From Gemmatimonadota bacterium (GTDB lineage Bacteria > Gemmatimonadota > Gemmatimonadetes > Gemmatimonadales > Gemmatimonadaceae), in assembly GCA_027622655.1 (NCBI GenBank), contig JAQBYI010000037.1, positions 1 through 33,034 of the forward strand: a stretch of 33,034 nt of DNA, in the 5' to 3' direction. The notes beneath the pieces are model-generated. The model did not search any database. It saw nothing but the letters and a program-made list of their open reading frames with translations, and was not told the DNA's origin. The stretch's first letter is position 1. Each line of letters opens with the position of its first letter. Position numbers and translations under genes: made by a program. Below, one piece after another: positions 16,655 to 23,615 of this stretch.

Positions 16655-16722
16655 ACGAGTGCCGGCAACGGTTGAGTCTGTTCGGCCGGAGGACGTCCGA
16701 CCGCCGCTGGGAAGTTCAGTGT

Positions 16723-18609
16723 TCAGCGGACCCGCTCGATCTCCAGCACAAGATTCTGGAGGTCTGATGGACTGACGCCTGGAATCGTTGCCGCTTGCGC
16801 AAGACTCACAGGACGACGCTCAACCAGCTTGTGGCGTGCCTCTGTGCTGAGCGACTTCATCGTTGCGTAAGGAGCGTCAAGTGGGAGCGCGAATGCGCCT
16901 AATGAACGCATCCGTTCGGCGTTTGCGCGTTCGCGCGCAAAGTAGCCCGAATACTTCAACTCAAGCTCTACGCTGACGAGCGACTCATCGTCGGCGGGGC
17001 GGGCAAGTTGAGCGGCGTCGAGCAGGTCACCCAGCGCGACCCCGGTCCGACGCGCGAGTTCTGCGACGCGCACGGCGTGCGTCAGAGGTGTGGATCCCGA
17101 CGCGACAAGAACAGGATCCGCATCATCCGGGGAAATACTGCAATCACCCGCGCGAGTCAGTAGCGCGTCTTCATCGGCAATGCGGCGATCAACAGCCGCG
17201 CGCTCTTCGTTTGAATACAAGTCCAACGCGATGCCGAGCGGACCAAGACGGCGAAGCGCGTTGTCCTGACGAACCGTGAGACGGAACTCGCTTCGCGACG
17301 TAAACAGGCGATACGGTTCGTCGACGCCGCGGGTGACCAAGTCGTCGACAAGCACGCCTATGTAGGACGATTCCCGTCCGAACGTAATCGGTTCGCGTTC
17401 GGCCGCCCGCCGCCCGGCGTTGAGTCCGGCGACGAGACCCTGCGCGGCGGCTTCCTCGTATCCAGTTGTTCCGTTCACCTGCCCGGCAAAGAACAGGCCG
17501 CTCACAAGGCGCGATTCCAGAGAGGGAAAGAGACCAGTCGGAGGATAGTAGTCATACTCGATCGCGTAGCCAGGCCGAGTCATCTCGACTTGCTCGAGCG
17601 CTGGCACAGAGCGCAGCAGCTCGAGCTGCACCTCAGCCGGGAGTGATGTCGAGAGTCCGTTGACGTACATCTCAGGCGTGTCGAGCCCTTCAGGCTCAAG
17701 AAAAACCTGATGTCGTTGTGCGTCAGGAAACCGGACGACCTTGTCCTCGATGGATGGGCAGTAGCGAGGGCCGCGCGCGCCGATGGCGCCGCCGTACATC
17801 GCGGATCGGTGGATATTGGACACGACCACGTCCTTTGACCGAGCCTCGGCCCACGTCAGCCAACACGGCACCTGCGGCAGTCGATCGGCGGAGGGGCTAA
17901 GGTGCGCCCATCGATACGCGAAAGCGTCGATCTCGCTGTCCTGGCGCTCTGTCCGCGCGTAGTCGACCGTACGTCCGTCAATGCGAGGCGGCGTACCGGT
18001 CTTGAACCGCGCGGTTTCGAATCCGTACGCTTCGAGCTGCTGTGCGAGCTCGCTAGTGGGCGGTTCGCCCGCACGGCCGCCGGGAATCTGGAGGTCAGTG
18101 CCGATGAATATTCGTCCACGCAGGAAGGTGCCCGTGGCGATTACCACAGTGCGCGCGCGCAGCGTCGTGTCGGCTGTTGTACGGACGCCGGCAACGGAGC
18201 CATCTCGATTGAACGAGAGCGCAGATACCGTCGCCGGTACGATCGTCAGACCGGGCCACGCGGCCAGGATCGCCTGCATTTCCCGGCGATAACGAACGCG
18301 GTCGCACTGTGCCCGCGGTGCCCAAACAGCTGGCCCTTTGCCGCGGTTGAGCATTCGGAATTGAATCGCGGCACGGTCTGTTACACGGCCCATTACACCG
18401 CCGAGGGCATCGACCTCTCGTGCGACGGTGCCCTTGGCAATGCCGCCGATAGCCGGATTGCACGACATCTGCCCAATTGTGTCGGCGCTGCTCGTGACGA
18501 GCGCAACACGGCGGCCACCCGAGCGCGTCGCGGCGACGGCCGCTTCTACGCCGGCGTGTCCGCCTCCGACCACAATGACATCGAACTCGTCTACGCTTGC
18601 AGGTTCCAT
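16723..18609 (-). CDS. mnmG: tRNA uridine-5-carboxymethylaminomethyl modification enzyme MnmG
   Basis: The FAD-dependent subunit that, with MnmE, modifies the wobble uridine (position 34) of certain tRNAs. At 628 aa it has the standard length. The dinucleotide-binding motif VVGGGHAGVEAA follows the N-terminus, then PAIGGIAKGTVAREVDALGG, RYCPSIEDKVVRF and GLFFAGQVNGTTGYEEAAAQG, all characteristic; the helical C-terminal part should bind tRNA and MnmE. ATG 18609 is chosen because AGAGAG lies just upstream and the flavin fold begins at once; the open frame extends to 18702 without conserved sequence. Its start is only 23 bp from the divergent ORF at 18633. Confidence 0.97.
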   Translation of the reverse strand: MEPASVDEFDVIVVGGGHAGVEAAVAATRSGGRRVALVTSSADTIGQMSCNPAIGGIAKGTVAREVDALGGVMGRVTDRAAIQFRMLNRGKGPAVWAPRAQCDRVRYRREMQAILAAWPGLTIVPATVSALSFNRDGSVAGVRTTADTTLRARTVVIATGTFLRGRIFIGTDLQIPGGRAGEPPTSELAQQLEAYGFETARFKTGTPPRIDGRTVDYARTERQDSEIDAFAYRWAHLSPSADRLPQVPCWLTWAEARSKDVVVSNIHRSAMYGGAIGARGPRYCPSIEDKVVRFPDAQRHQVFLEPEGLDTPEMYVNGLSTSLPAEVQLELLRSVPALEQVEMTRPGYAIEYDYYPPTGLFPSLESRLVSGLFFAGQVNGTTGYEEAAAQGLVAGLNAGRRAAEREPITFGRESSYIGVLVDDLVTRGVDEPYRLFTSRSEFRLTVRQDNALRRLGPLGIALDLYSNEERAAVDRRIADEDALLTRAGDCSISPDDADPVLVASGSTPLTHAVRVAELARRTGVALGDLLDAAQLARPADDESLVSVELELKYSGYFARERANAERMRSLGAFALPLDAPYATMKSLSTEARHKLVERRPVSLAQAATIPGVSPSDLQNLVLEIERVR

Positions 18610-18632
18610 CGTCTCTCTGGTATCGTGGCGAC

Positions 18633-18923
18633 ATGCCAATTCAGCTTGTATCTGGCGCACCAACACTCGTCGTTCGTCGTAGCGCATTCGAGCGCGCTGC
18701 ACTGACCCGCGAAGCGATCGACCGCGCCCTGTTACTCACCGACGAAGAGTTTCGCGTTGAGCGCGGCCTCATTGCCATCGGTCCGATCTACGAGGATGAC
18801 GGACTTGTTGCGCTGGTAAGAGCGTTCGAAGACGCGGGGCTCACCTATTTCGATGACTTCTTTGAAATGAGCGGCAACTGGCCCGAGTGGCTGTCGCTCC
18901 TCTCGATGGCGCGCGAAGCGTAA
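18633..18923 (+). CDS. Small hypothetical protein, acidic
   Basis: A 96-aa protein that I do not recognise. It starts MPIQLVSGAPTLVVRR, then has a helical Ala/Leu/Glu-rich segment (RSAFERAALTREAIDRALLL), a beta-like stretch RGLIAIGPIYEDD, and an aromatic acidic segment FDDFFEMSGNWPEWL. It has no signal peptide, membrane segment or cysteine, and looks like a compact soluble protein. ATG 18633 diverges from mnmG with only 23 bp between start codons; its end is 32 bp from the convergent dienelactone hydrolase gene. Codon use is like the neighbours, which supports its being a real gene. Confidence 0.72.
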   Translation: MPIQLVSGAPTLVVRRSAFERAALTREAIDRALLLTDEEFRVERGLIAIGPIYEDDGLVALVRAFEDAGLTYFDDFFEMSGNWPEWLSLLSMAREA

Positions 18924-18955
18924 GCGGTAGTCATGTGCTCCGCGCGCCGATTGGC

Positions 18956-19972
18956 CTATCGTGCGAGATGTCGTTTGAGAAACGCCACCGTTTTCGGCCA
19001 TGCGTCTCTTGTTGCGGCGACGTTCGCGGTCCCGGCGTCGGCGTTTCTACCGGTTGCGGGATCGTCTTGCGCACGGAGAAATCCGTGAATCGCTCCATCG
19101 TAGTCGCTTCCCGAGTAGTCCTTCTTGAGCGCCTTCATCACGGAATCAATCGCGGGCATCATGGCTCCGATTCGCGCGTCTCGCGACCCATTCAGCAACA
19201 TCACGGGCGCCCGGATCTTCGCGAGCGAGTCAACCATGACTGATCCGGCCACCGCAGGGGTGGTTGCGGTTGCTGGCTGACCACGGGAAGTGTACGGCGA
19301 TCCGTAAAACGCGACCCCGCCAGAGTAGCCAGCGACTCCTCCGTTTACAGCGTGACCCCAGACCGCGCTACCACCCCAGCAATACCCGATAACGGCGTAG
19401 CGGGGAAGTGCAGACGGCAGTGTCATTGCAAAGTTCGCGGCCGCCGCGATAGCACGGTTCTTTTCGGCGGCGTCCACTCCGCTGATCAACTTCACGGCCG
19501 AGTCGCGTGTCAGTTCGACGATGCTCGGACCGCCGCGCACGCGTGAATTGAAATCTGGAGCGACGGCAATGAATCCCTCGGCGGCAACCTGATCGGCGAC
19601 ACCGCGAATCCACGTGGAAAGTCCATAGATCTCGTGCACCACAACAACGACCGGCGCATTATCGCGGCGTACGGGATAGACGACCCACGCCATCAACGAA
19701 TCTGCGGATCCCGGCGTCCATGCAATTTTCACCCACTCGCCGTGCCTCGGGCTCGCTGCTAGCCGCGCAGCTGCTGTCACGTCACTTGCCGGAAGCCCGG
19801 GAATGCCCTGCTTTTCGGGCAACGCACTGGCAGTCGGGAGCGAGAAATGCAGGTCGGCTGGCGCCATGTGCACCAAATGGTCATCGGCCCCGGAGGCGCT
19901 GACCGACTGCCAGCGCTGGACCGAACAGGCGGACAGCGCAAGCGCACCAACAACAATGAGTTGACGTTTCAT
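18956..19972 (-). CDS. Exported dienelactone-hydrolase-family lipoprotein
   Basis: An alpha/beta hydrolase of the dienelactone hydrolase family, 338 aa. The lipobox ALSAC puts the lipidated Cys at position 16, so unlike the classical cytosolic enzyme it is exported. The nucleophile elbow GYCWGG has Cys198, with Asp265 in GSRDARI and His296 in AIHGF completing a Cys-Asp-His triad; Glu114 in VHEIYG matches the family's active-site Glu. Residues about 20-80 before the hydrolase domain form an extra linker. The substrate is unknown; many members act on esters or lactones unrelated to dienelactone. It is monocistronic as far as I can see. Confidence 0.88.
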   Translation of the reverse strand: MKRQLIVVGALALSACSVQRWQSVSASGADDHLVHMAPADLHFSLPTASALPEKQGIPGLPASDVTAAARLAASPRHGEWVKIAWTPGSADSLMAWVVYPVRRDNAPVVVVVHEIYGLSTWIRGVADQVAAEGFIAVAPDFNSRVRGGPSIVELTRDSAVKLISGVDAAEKNRAIAAAANFAMTLPSALPRYAVIGYCWGGSAVWGHAVNGGVAGYSGGVAFYGSPYTSRGQPATATTPAVAGSVMVDSLAKIRAPVMLLNGSRDARIGAMMPAIDSVMKALKKDYSGSDYDGAIHGFLRAQDDPATGRNADAGTANVAATRDAWPKTVAFLKRHLAR

Positions 19973-20102
19973 CTATACACACCGGGACATAGAGGGAACT
20001 CGGAAGCTACGCGCCGAGCGGTGTGCTTGCGAGTCTCATCCAGAGCCAGCGTCGGAGGTCGGAGCCCAGTGACGCACTCACATTCCTTCCGAATGCAACC
20101 GG

Positions 20103-20978
20103 TCAGCGAGTAGGCGTGCGCCTCGTCTCAGGGCGCAGAACCAGATACGTGCGCCCGGCCAGGACCACGGGATCGGCGGCTTCCCGCACCTGATCGAAAT
20201 CACCGACCCGCGGAACTGAATGCCGAACATCGATGGCGAGCCCTCGTGCCCGAAGCATCAGGACTGCGGCGGAACGGACAAGCGATGAGTCAAAGCTGAA
20301 TGCATCCCGAATCGCCACGCCTCGTGGGTGAGCCCCAAACGCGTTTAGCACATCGGCCAGCTTGGCTGCCCGGTTGCCCGATAGACTCACCACGATATCA
20401 ATGGTTGTTGCCGTTTTGGCGGTACCATGGAATACCGCAGCCACTTCACCCGCGATCACGCACGAGAGTCCAGAGTCCATCAGTGCCGCGATGAACTCAC
20501 CGGCTACCGAAGGCTCGGCCTCACTGTGCGTGGTTGCGAGCGCACGTTCGATCCTCAACGCGCTGCTTTCCGGAGACACGCCGCCGCCCGCGCTTACCAC
20601 CGGAGTCGCCGCATCCTTGGTGGAAGACTTTCGTGGCCGTCCTCTGCGTTTCGGTACCGCTAGGTGGATCGCCGCTGCCACAGCGAGTGCCGCGCTGTCG
20701 TGAAAACGGGAGATATCAACGCTCACAGCTACAGACTCGTCGCGAGTCGCTCCGAGTCGAACTCTACCGGCGTCCTTGCTGATGGTCTTCAGAGCATCAG
20801 CTCCAGCGACAGCGGCCCCAACCGAAACACCGATTCCATCGGCGAGGTGGTGCACGAGTCTCCACCAAACGGCGTCGTCAACCGTTCTCAGGATTGGTCT
20901 CCCAGTCCGGCGAGCGGCGTTGTATAGCCATTTTGGCTCACAACCAATCGTAAGTGCGAGCGCGGCATCAGAAAGCAA
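20103..20978 (-). CDS. HTH / AT-hook / nucleotidyltransferase-like protein
   Basis: A 291-aa protein of uncertain function with three recognisable parts. Residues about 1-64 look like a helix-turn-helix DNA-binding domain. KRRGRPRKS at 110-118 is an AT-hook, which binds the minor groove of A+T-rich DNA. Residues about 160-285 resemble the MNT/AbiEii-type nucleotidyltransferase fold: CVIAGEVAAVFHG, then TATTIDIVVS, then RGLAIDVRH and VVLAGRTYLVLRPE. In that fold the motif is usually R-x-T-x-D-x-D; here only Asp194 is left and the first Asp position reads Thr, so catalysis is doubtful. The protein ends where relatives usually continue with a Lys-containing helix, so the C-terminus may be trimmed. 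TTG 20978 has GGAG 5 nt upstream. An A+T-rich stretch lies directly upstream. Confidence 0.72.
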   Translation of the reverse strand: MLSDAALALTIGCEPKWLYNAARRTGRPILRTVDDAVWWRLVHHLADGIGVSVGAAVAGADALKTISKDAGRVRLGATRDESVAVSVDISRFHDSAALAVAAAIHLAVPKRRGRPRKSSTKDAATPVVSAGGGVSPESSALRIERALATTHSEAEPSVAGEFIAALMDSGLSCVIAGEVAAVFHGTAKTATTIDIVVSLSGNRAAKLADVLNAFGAHPRGVAIRDAFSFDSSLVRSAAVLMLRARGLAIDVRHSVPRVGDFDQVREAADPVVLAGRTYLVLRPETRRTPTR

Positions 20979-21133
20979 CTGTACTCCAGGAGAGACTTGG
21001 AAAATAATAATATATCTTGTCCAACAAGTTGATTTTCAGAATTAAGTCTCCATACTAATGTCAGAAACAAAACTTCCAAAAAAGACCTATTTTATCGCGC
21101 TTAAAGAGCCAGTATAGAGCTATAATAACGCCA
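20979..21133. other. A+T-rich intergenic stretch upstream of the HTH/AT-hook gene
   Basis: About 155 bp of markedly A+T-rich DNA in an otherwise G+C-rich window, between the YheT-type hydrolase stop and the HTH/AT-hook gene. Read on the minus strand, TTGGCT near 21144 followed by TATAGC about 15 bp on is a weak promoter candidate. Small inverted repeats such as CTTGT-CCA-ACAAG near 21017 are present. It is a plausible target for the AT-hook protein's own binding (inference). Confidence 0.4.
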
Positions 21134-22105
21134 CTATACAGCCAACTTCGACAAGTAATCAACCACGCGACGCTCCATGTAGTATTTGGAGAAAAACGGC
21201 TGACCTTCGACCCATCCAACATGGCCACCGCGCACCGTAAACTCACACTTCAAGCTTGGCGATTCTTGTGCGCGCTCAACTGCAGCGTGAACTACTGATT
21301 TGGGAACGAACGGATCGTCATGAGCGCCAAACAACAGCGTTGGTACCCTCACCTGATGTAGAACGAACAAAGAGCTCGACTTCGCGTAATAGTCAGCCGC
21401 ATCGTCAAAACCGTGAAGCGGCGCGGTCGCGGCATCGTCAAACTCCCAAAAAGTTCGGGCGACTAGAATCCGATCGGCACGGAGCAGGTCCGGGCGCTGC
21501 AGCGCCTTTCGGAGTGCCTTTGGCTTGAGCGTGGCAAGGAAGTGTTTTGTGTAGAGGGGGGAAATCCCACGCTCCAGGTATCGGGATCCAGCCGCCAGGT
21601 CGTAGGGCACGCTCACGGCCGCTGCTCTTGCGACCAAAGTCGCAGCCGCCGCGCCCGCGTCGCCGAGCCACTTGAGAAGCACGTTTCCTCCGAGGGAAAC
21701 GCCGCAGATCACAAGGGGACTACTCGGCGACTGCACGGCAAAGCGGCGCACGATGAAATCCAAATCCGATGTTTCGCCCGAGTGATACAAACGCGGAGCA
21801 GTATTGAGTTCGCCGTCACACGAGCGGAACAACAACAAGTCTCCACTCCATCCCCTCGTCCGTGCTTCGGCCAGCAGTCCATGGGCGTACTTGGCACGCA
21901 CCGTCCCTTCCAGGCCGTGCAGCACGAGGAGGTGGGGAACACCAGCTCGTGCCGAACCCATTCTTGCCAAGGTGAGGTGGTCTCCGTCTGGCGTCGCTAC
22001 ACGCTCGAGTCGGTCGTGCATCAGGCGCTGCCGCCGCCCCTTCTTCCCCCAAATCGTGGGCAAATGTGGGCCCGGCAGCCACCAACACGGTTTGAACTCA
22101 CTCAC
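21134..22105 (-). CDS. YheT/ABHD-type alpha/beta hydrolase
   Basis: A hydrolase of the YheT (ABHD1/3-like) family, 323 aa, probably an esterase or lipase acting on acyl lipids at the membrane; the substrate is unknown. Family landmarks are all visible: WWLPGPHLPTIWG at the N-terminus, LLVLHGLEGT, RSCDGELN, RLYHSGETSD, the nucleophile elbow GVSLGGN with the catalytic Ser, GAHDDPFVP with the acid, and RGGHVGWV with the catalytic His. GTG 22105 is chosen because GAGG lies 8 nt upstream; the frame extends to a TTG at 22153 in sequence unlike the family. It diverges from the ArsC/terC pair. Confidence 0.9.
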   Translation of the reverse strand: MSEFKPCWWLPGPHLPTIWGKKGRRQRLMHDRLERVATPDGDHLTLARMGSARAGVPHLLVLHGLEGTVRAKYAHGLLAEARTRGWSGDLLLFRSCDGELNTAPRLYHSGETSDLDFIVRRFAVQSPSSPLVICGVSLGGNVLLKWLGDAGAAAATLVARAAAVSVPYDLAAGSRYLERGISPLYTKHFLATLKPKALRKALQRPDLLRADRILVARTFWEFDDAATAPLHGFDDAADYYAKSSSLFVLHQVRVPTLLFGAHDDPFVPKSVVHAAVERAQESPSLKCEFTVRGGHVGWVEGQPFFSKYYMERRVVDYLSKLAV

Positions 22106-22231
22106 GAAGTACGCCTCATGCGGATGCAGGTGTTGCGGAAACGGCGGGCGCAACGTCGCCTAGGCCGACGTGCAACCATATAGTAGTATGCGACCCAGTC
22201 CAGGCGTGGCTACCAACAGTACTGCCGGCGG

Positions 22232-22597
22232 GTGAACGTGGAAGTACAGGTATTCGGAACAAAAAAAAACCAGGAAACGCGCACCGCCCTCCGGTTCTTC
22301 AGTGAGCGGCGCGTAAGGGTGCATTTCGTCGACCTCAAAGAGCGCGCTGCCAGTCGCGGCGAGTTGACGCGATTCATTCAGAAATTCGGTATCACGGCAC
22401 TCATCGATATGGACTCGACTCGGTATCGCGATCTAGGCCTCTCAGTGGTCCGGTATTCAGACGATCGTTGGATCACATGCCTCTGTGATGAGCCGCTGGT
22501 TCTCCGTCAACCGCTTGTTCGCTACGGAGCGAAGTTGACGCTCGGTTCCGCCGATGCTGAATGGCGGCAGTGGGTAGAAGCGGGGAAGCGCACGTGA
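22232..22597 (+). CDS. ArsC/Spx-family protein lacking the active-site cysteine
   Basis: A thioredoxin-like protein of the ArsC/Spx family, 121 aa. The fold is clear from VQVFGTKKNQETRTALRFF, VHFVDLKERAASRGELTRF, IQKFGITALIDMDS and the late EPLVLRQPLVRYG, which holds the conserved Arg-Pro-type turn. In redox-active members a Cys follows the first strand (NC or PNC); here that place reads KKN (residues 11-13), so arsenate reductase chemistry is unlikely. It may be a binding or regulatory protein. GTG 22232 starts it, and the stop overlaps the terC start by 4 nt (GTGA), so it is coupled to the membrane protein. A run of nine A residues encodes the KKN stretch. Confidence 0.8.
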   Translation: MNVEVQVFGTKKNQETRTALRFFSERRVRVHFVDLKERAASRGELTRFIQKFGITALIDMDSTRYRDLGLSVVRYSDDRWITCLCDEPLVLRQPLVRYGAKLTLGSADAEWRQWVEAGKRT

Positions 22598-23577
22598 CGC
22601 TGGTGTGGGTGGGCTTTCTGCTCTTCGTGATCGCTATCCTCGCACTTGACCTCGGTGTGTTCAACCGACGCGACCACGTGCCCAGTGGACGCGAGGCGAT
22701 CGCGTTCACGATGTCCACGGTTCTGCTTGCGCTGGTTTTCGCAGTGTTTGTCTTCAAGGCGTACTCAGAGCATTGGCAGGGACTCGGATTATCCGTTGAC
22801 GCGATCGACGGACGCATCAACGACGGGCGTTCCGCCGCGGTGAAGTTTCTCACGGGCTATTTCGTCGAGCTCAGTCTCTCCATGGACAACGTGTTCGTGA
22901 TGGCGCTGATATTCGCGCACTTGCGCGTGCCGCCCCAGTATCAGCATCGCGTCCTGTTCTGGGGGATCCTCGGCGCACTGGCCATGCGCGGTGGGATGAT
23001 TGCCGTCGGTGCCGCGCTCGTCTCGCGTTACCACTGGGTGATGTATCTATTCGGCGCATTCCTGATCCTGACATCGCTAAAGATGTTGCTGACCAAGGAA
23101 CGGGACGAGACGCCGGAGGAACGGTGGATCGTGCGATGGTTGAATCGCCACTTCAGGGTCACGCGCGAGTTTCACGAACAGCACTTCTACGTGTTGGTCG
23201 AAGGCAAGCGCTGGCTCACGCCGCTGGCGGTCGCGCTGGTGCTCGTGGAAACGACGGACCTTCTCTTTGCGGTCGATTCAATTCCCGCCATCTTCGCGAT
23301 TACTACCGATTCGTTTCTCGTCTTTACATCAAACGTGTTCGCTATTCTTTGCCTGCGATCACTCTATTTCGGCCTGGCAGACCTGTTGAAAAAATTCCGG
23401 TACCTCAGCGTGTCTTTGGCCGTGATCCTCGGACTCGTCGGCGTCAAAATGCTGGCCGGCATCTGGGTAGACCGCTGGCTTGGTGAGCTCCAGAACGTTG
23501 TTCTCCTCGCAACAGTCATCGGCATTCTCGCGACCGGTGGAATCGCCAGCGCCGTGGTGGATCGGCGTCGCTGTTAG
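22594..23577 (+). CDS. TerC-family membrane protein
   Basis: An integral membrane protein of the TerC/Alx family, 327 aa, with about eight membrane segments. Signature stretches are ELSLSMDNVFVMALIF, with Asp in a membrane helix, and ETTDLLFAVDSIPAIFAIT, with two more acidic residues, then FTSNVFAILCLRSLYF. Family members are linked to metal-ion (notably manganese) efflux, tellurite resistance and metalation of exported proteins. GTG 22594 is preferred over ATG 22561 because it overlaps the upstream stop as GTGA, has GGGGAA about 6 nt upstream and gives a normal N-terminus. The stop codon falls in the first copy of a 13-bp repeat (23577-23615). Confidence 0.94.
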   Translation: MTLVWVGFLLFVIAILALDLGVFNRRDHVPSGREAIAFTMSTVLLALVFAVFVFKAYSEHWQGLGLSVDAIDGRINDGRSAAVKFLTGYFVELSLSMDNVFVMALIFAHLRVPPQYQHRVLFWGILGALAMRGGMIAVGAALVSRYHWVMYLFGAFLILTSLKMLLTKERDETPEERWIVRWLNRHFRVTREFHEQHFYVLVEGKRWLTPLAVALVLVETTDLLFAVDSIPAIFAITTDSFLVFTSNVFAILCLRSLYFGLADLLKKFRYLSVSLAVILGLVGVKMLAGIWVDRWLGELQNVVLLATVIGILATGGIASAVVDRRRC

Positions 23578-23615
23578 GGCCGGCCGTTAGCGCCGGCCGT
23601 TAGGGCCGGCCGTTA
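23577..23615. repeat. Three 13-bp tandem repeats between convergent genes
   Basis: Three adjacent 13-bp units: GGGCCGGCCGTTA, GCGCCGGCCGTTA, GGGCCGGCCGTTA. Each contains a G/C palindrome, and GGCCGGC-N7-GCCGGCC can pair into a 7-bp stem. The terC stop (TAG) uses the TA just before the array plus its first base; the M1 aminopeptidase stop (TAA on the minus strand) lies at the end of unit two, and unit three encodes its last residues. It could act as a weak two-way terminator or be a slippage product. Confidence 0.8.

Noticed and set aside
22261-22270. A-AAA-AAC, a consensus -1 ribosomal slippery heptamer in frame in the ArsC-like gene.
   Set aside because: A shift to the -1 frame reaches a stop after about a dozen codons and gives no sensible product. 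The A-run encodes a TKKN stretch in a normal fold position, so it is probably coincidence.
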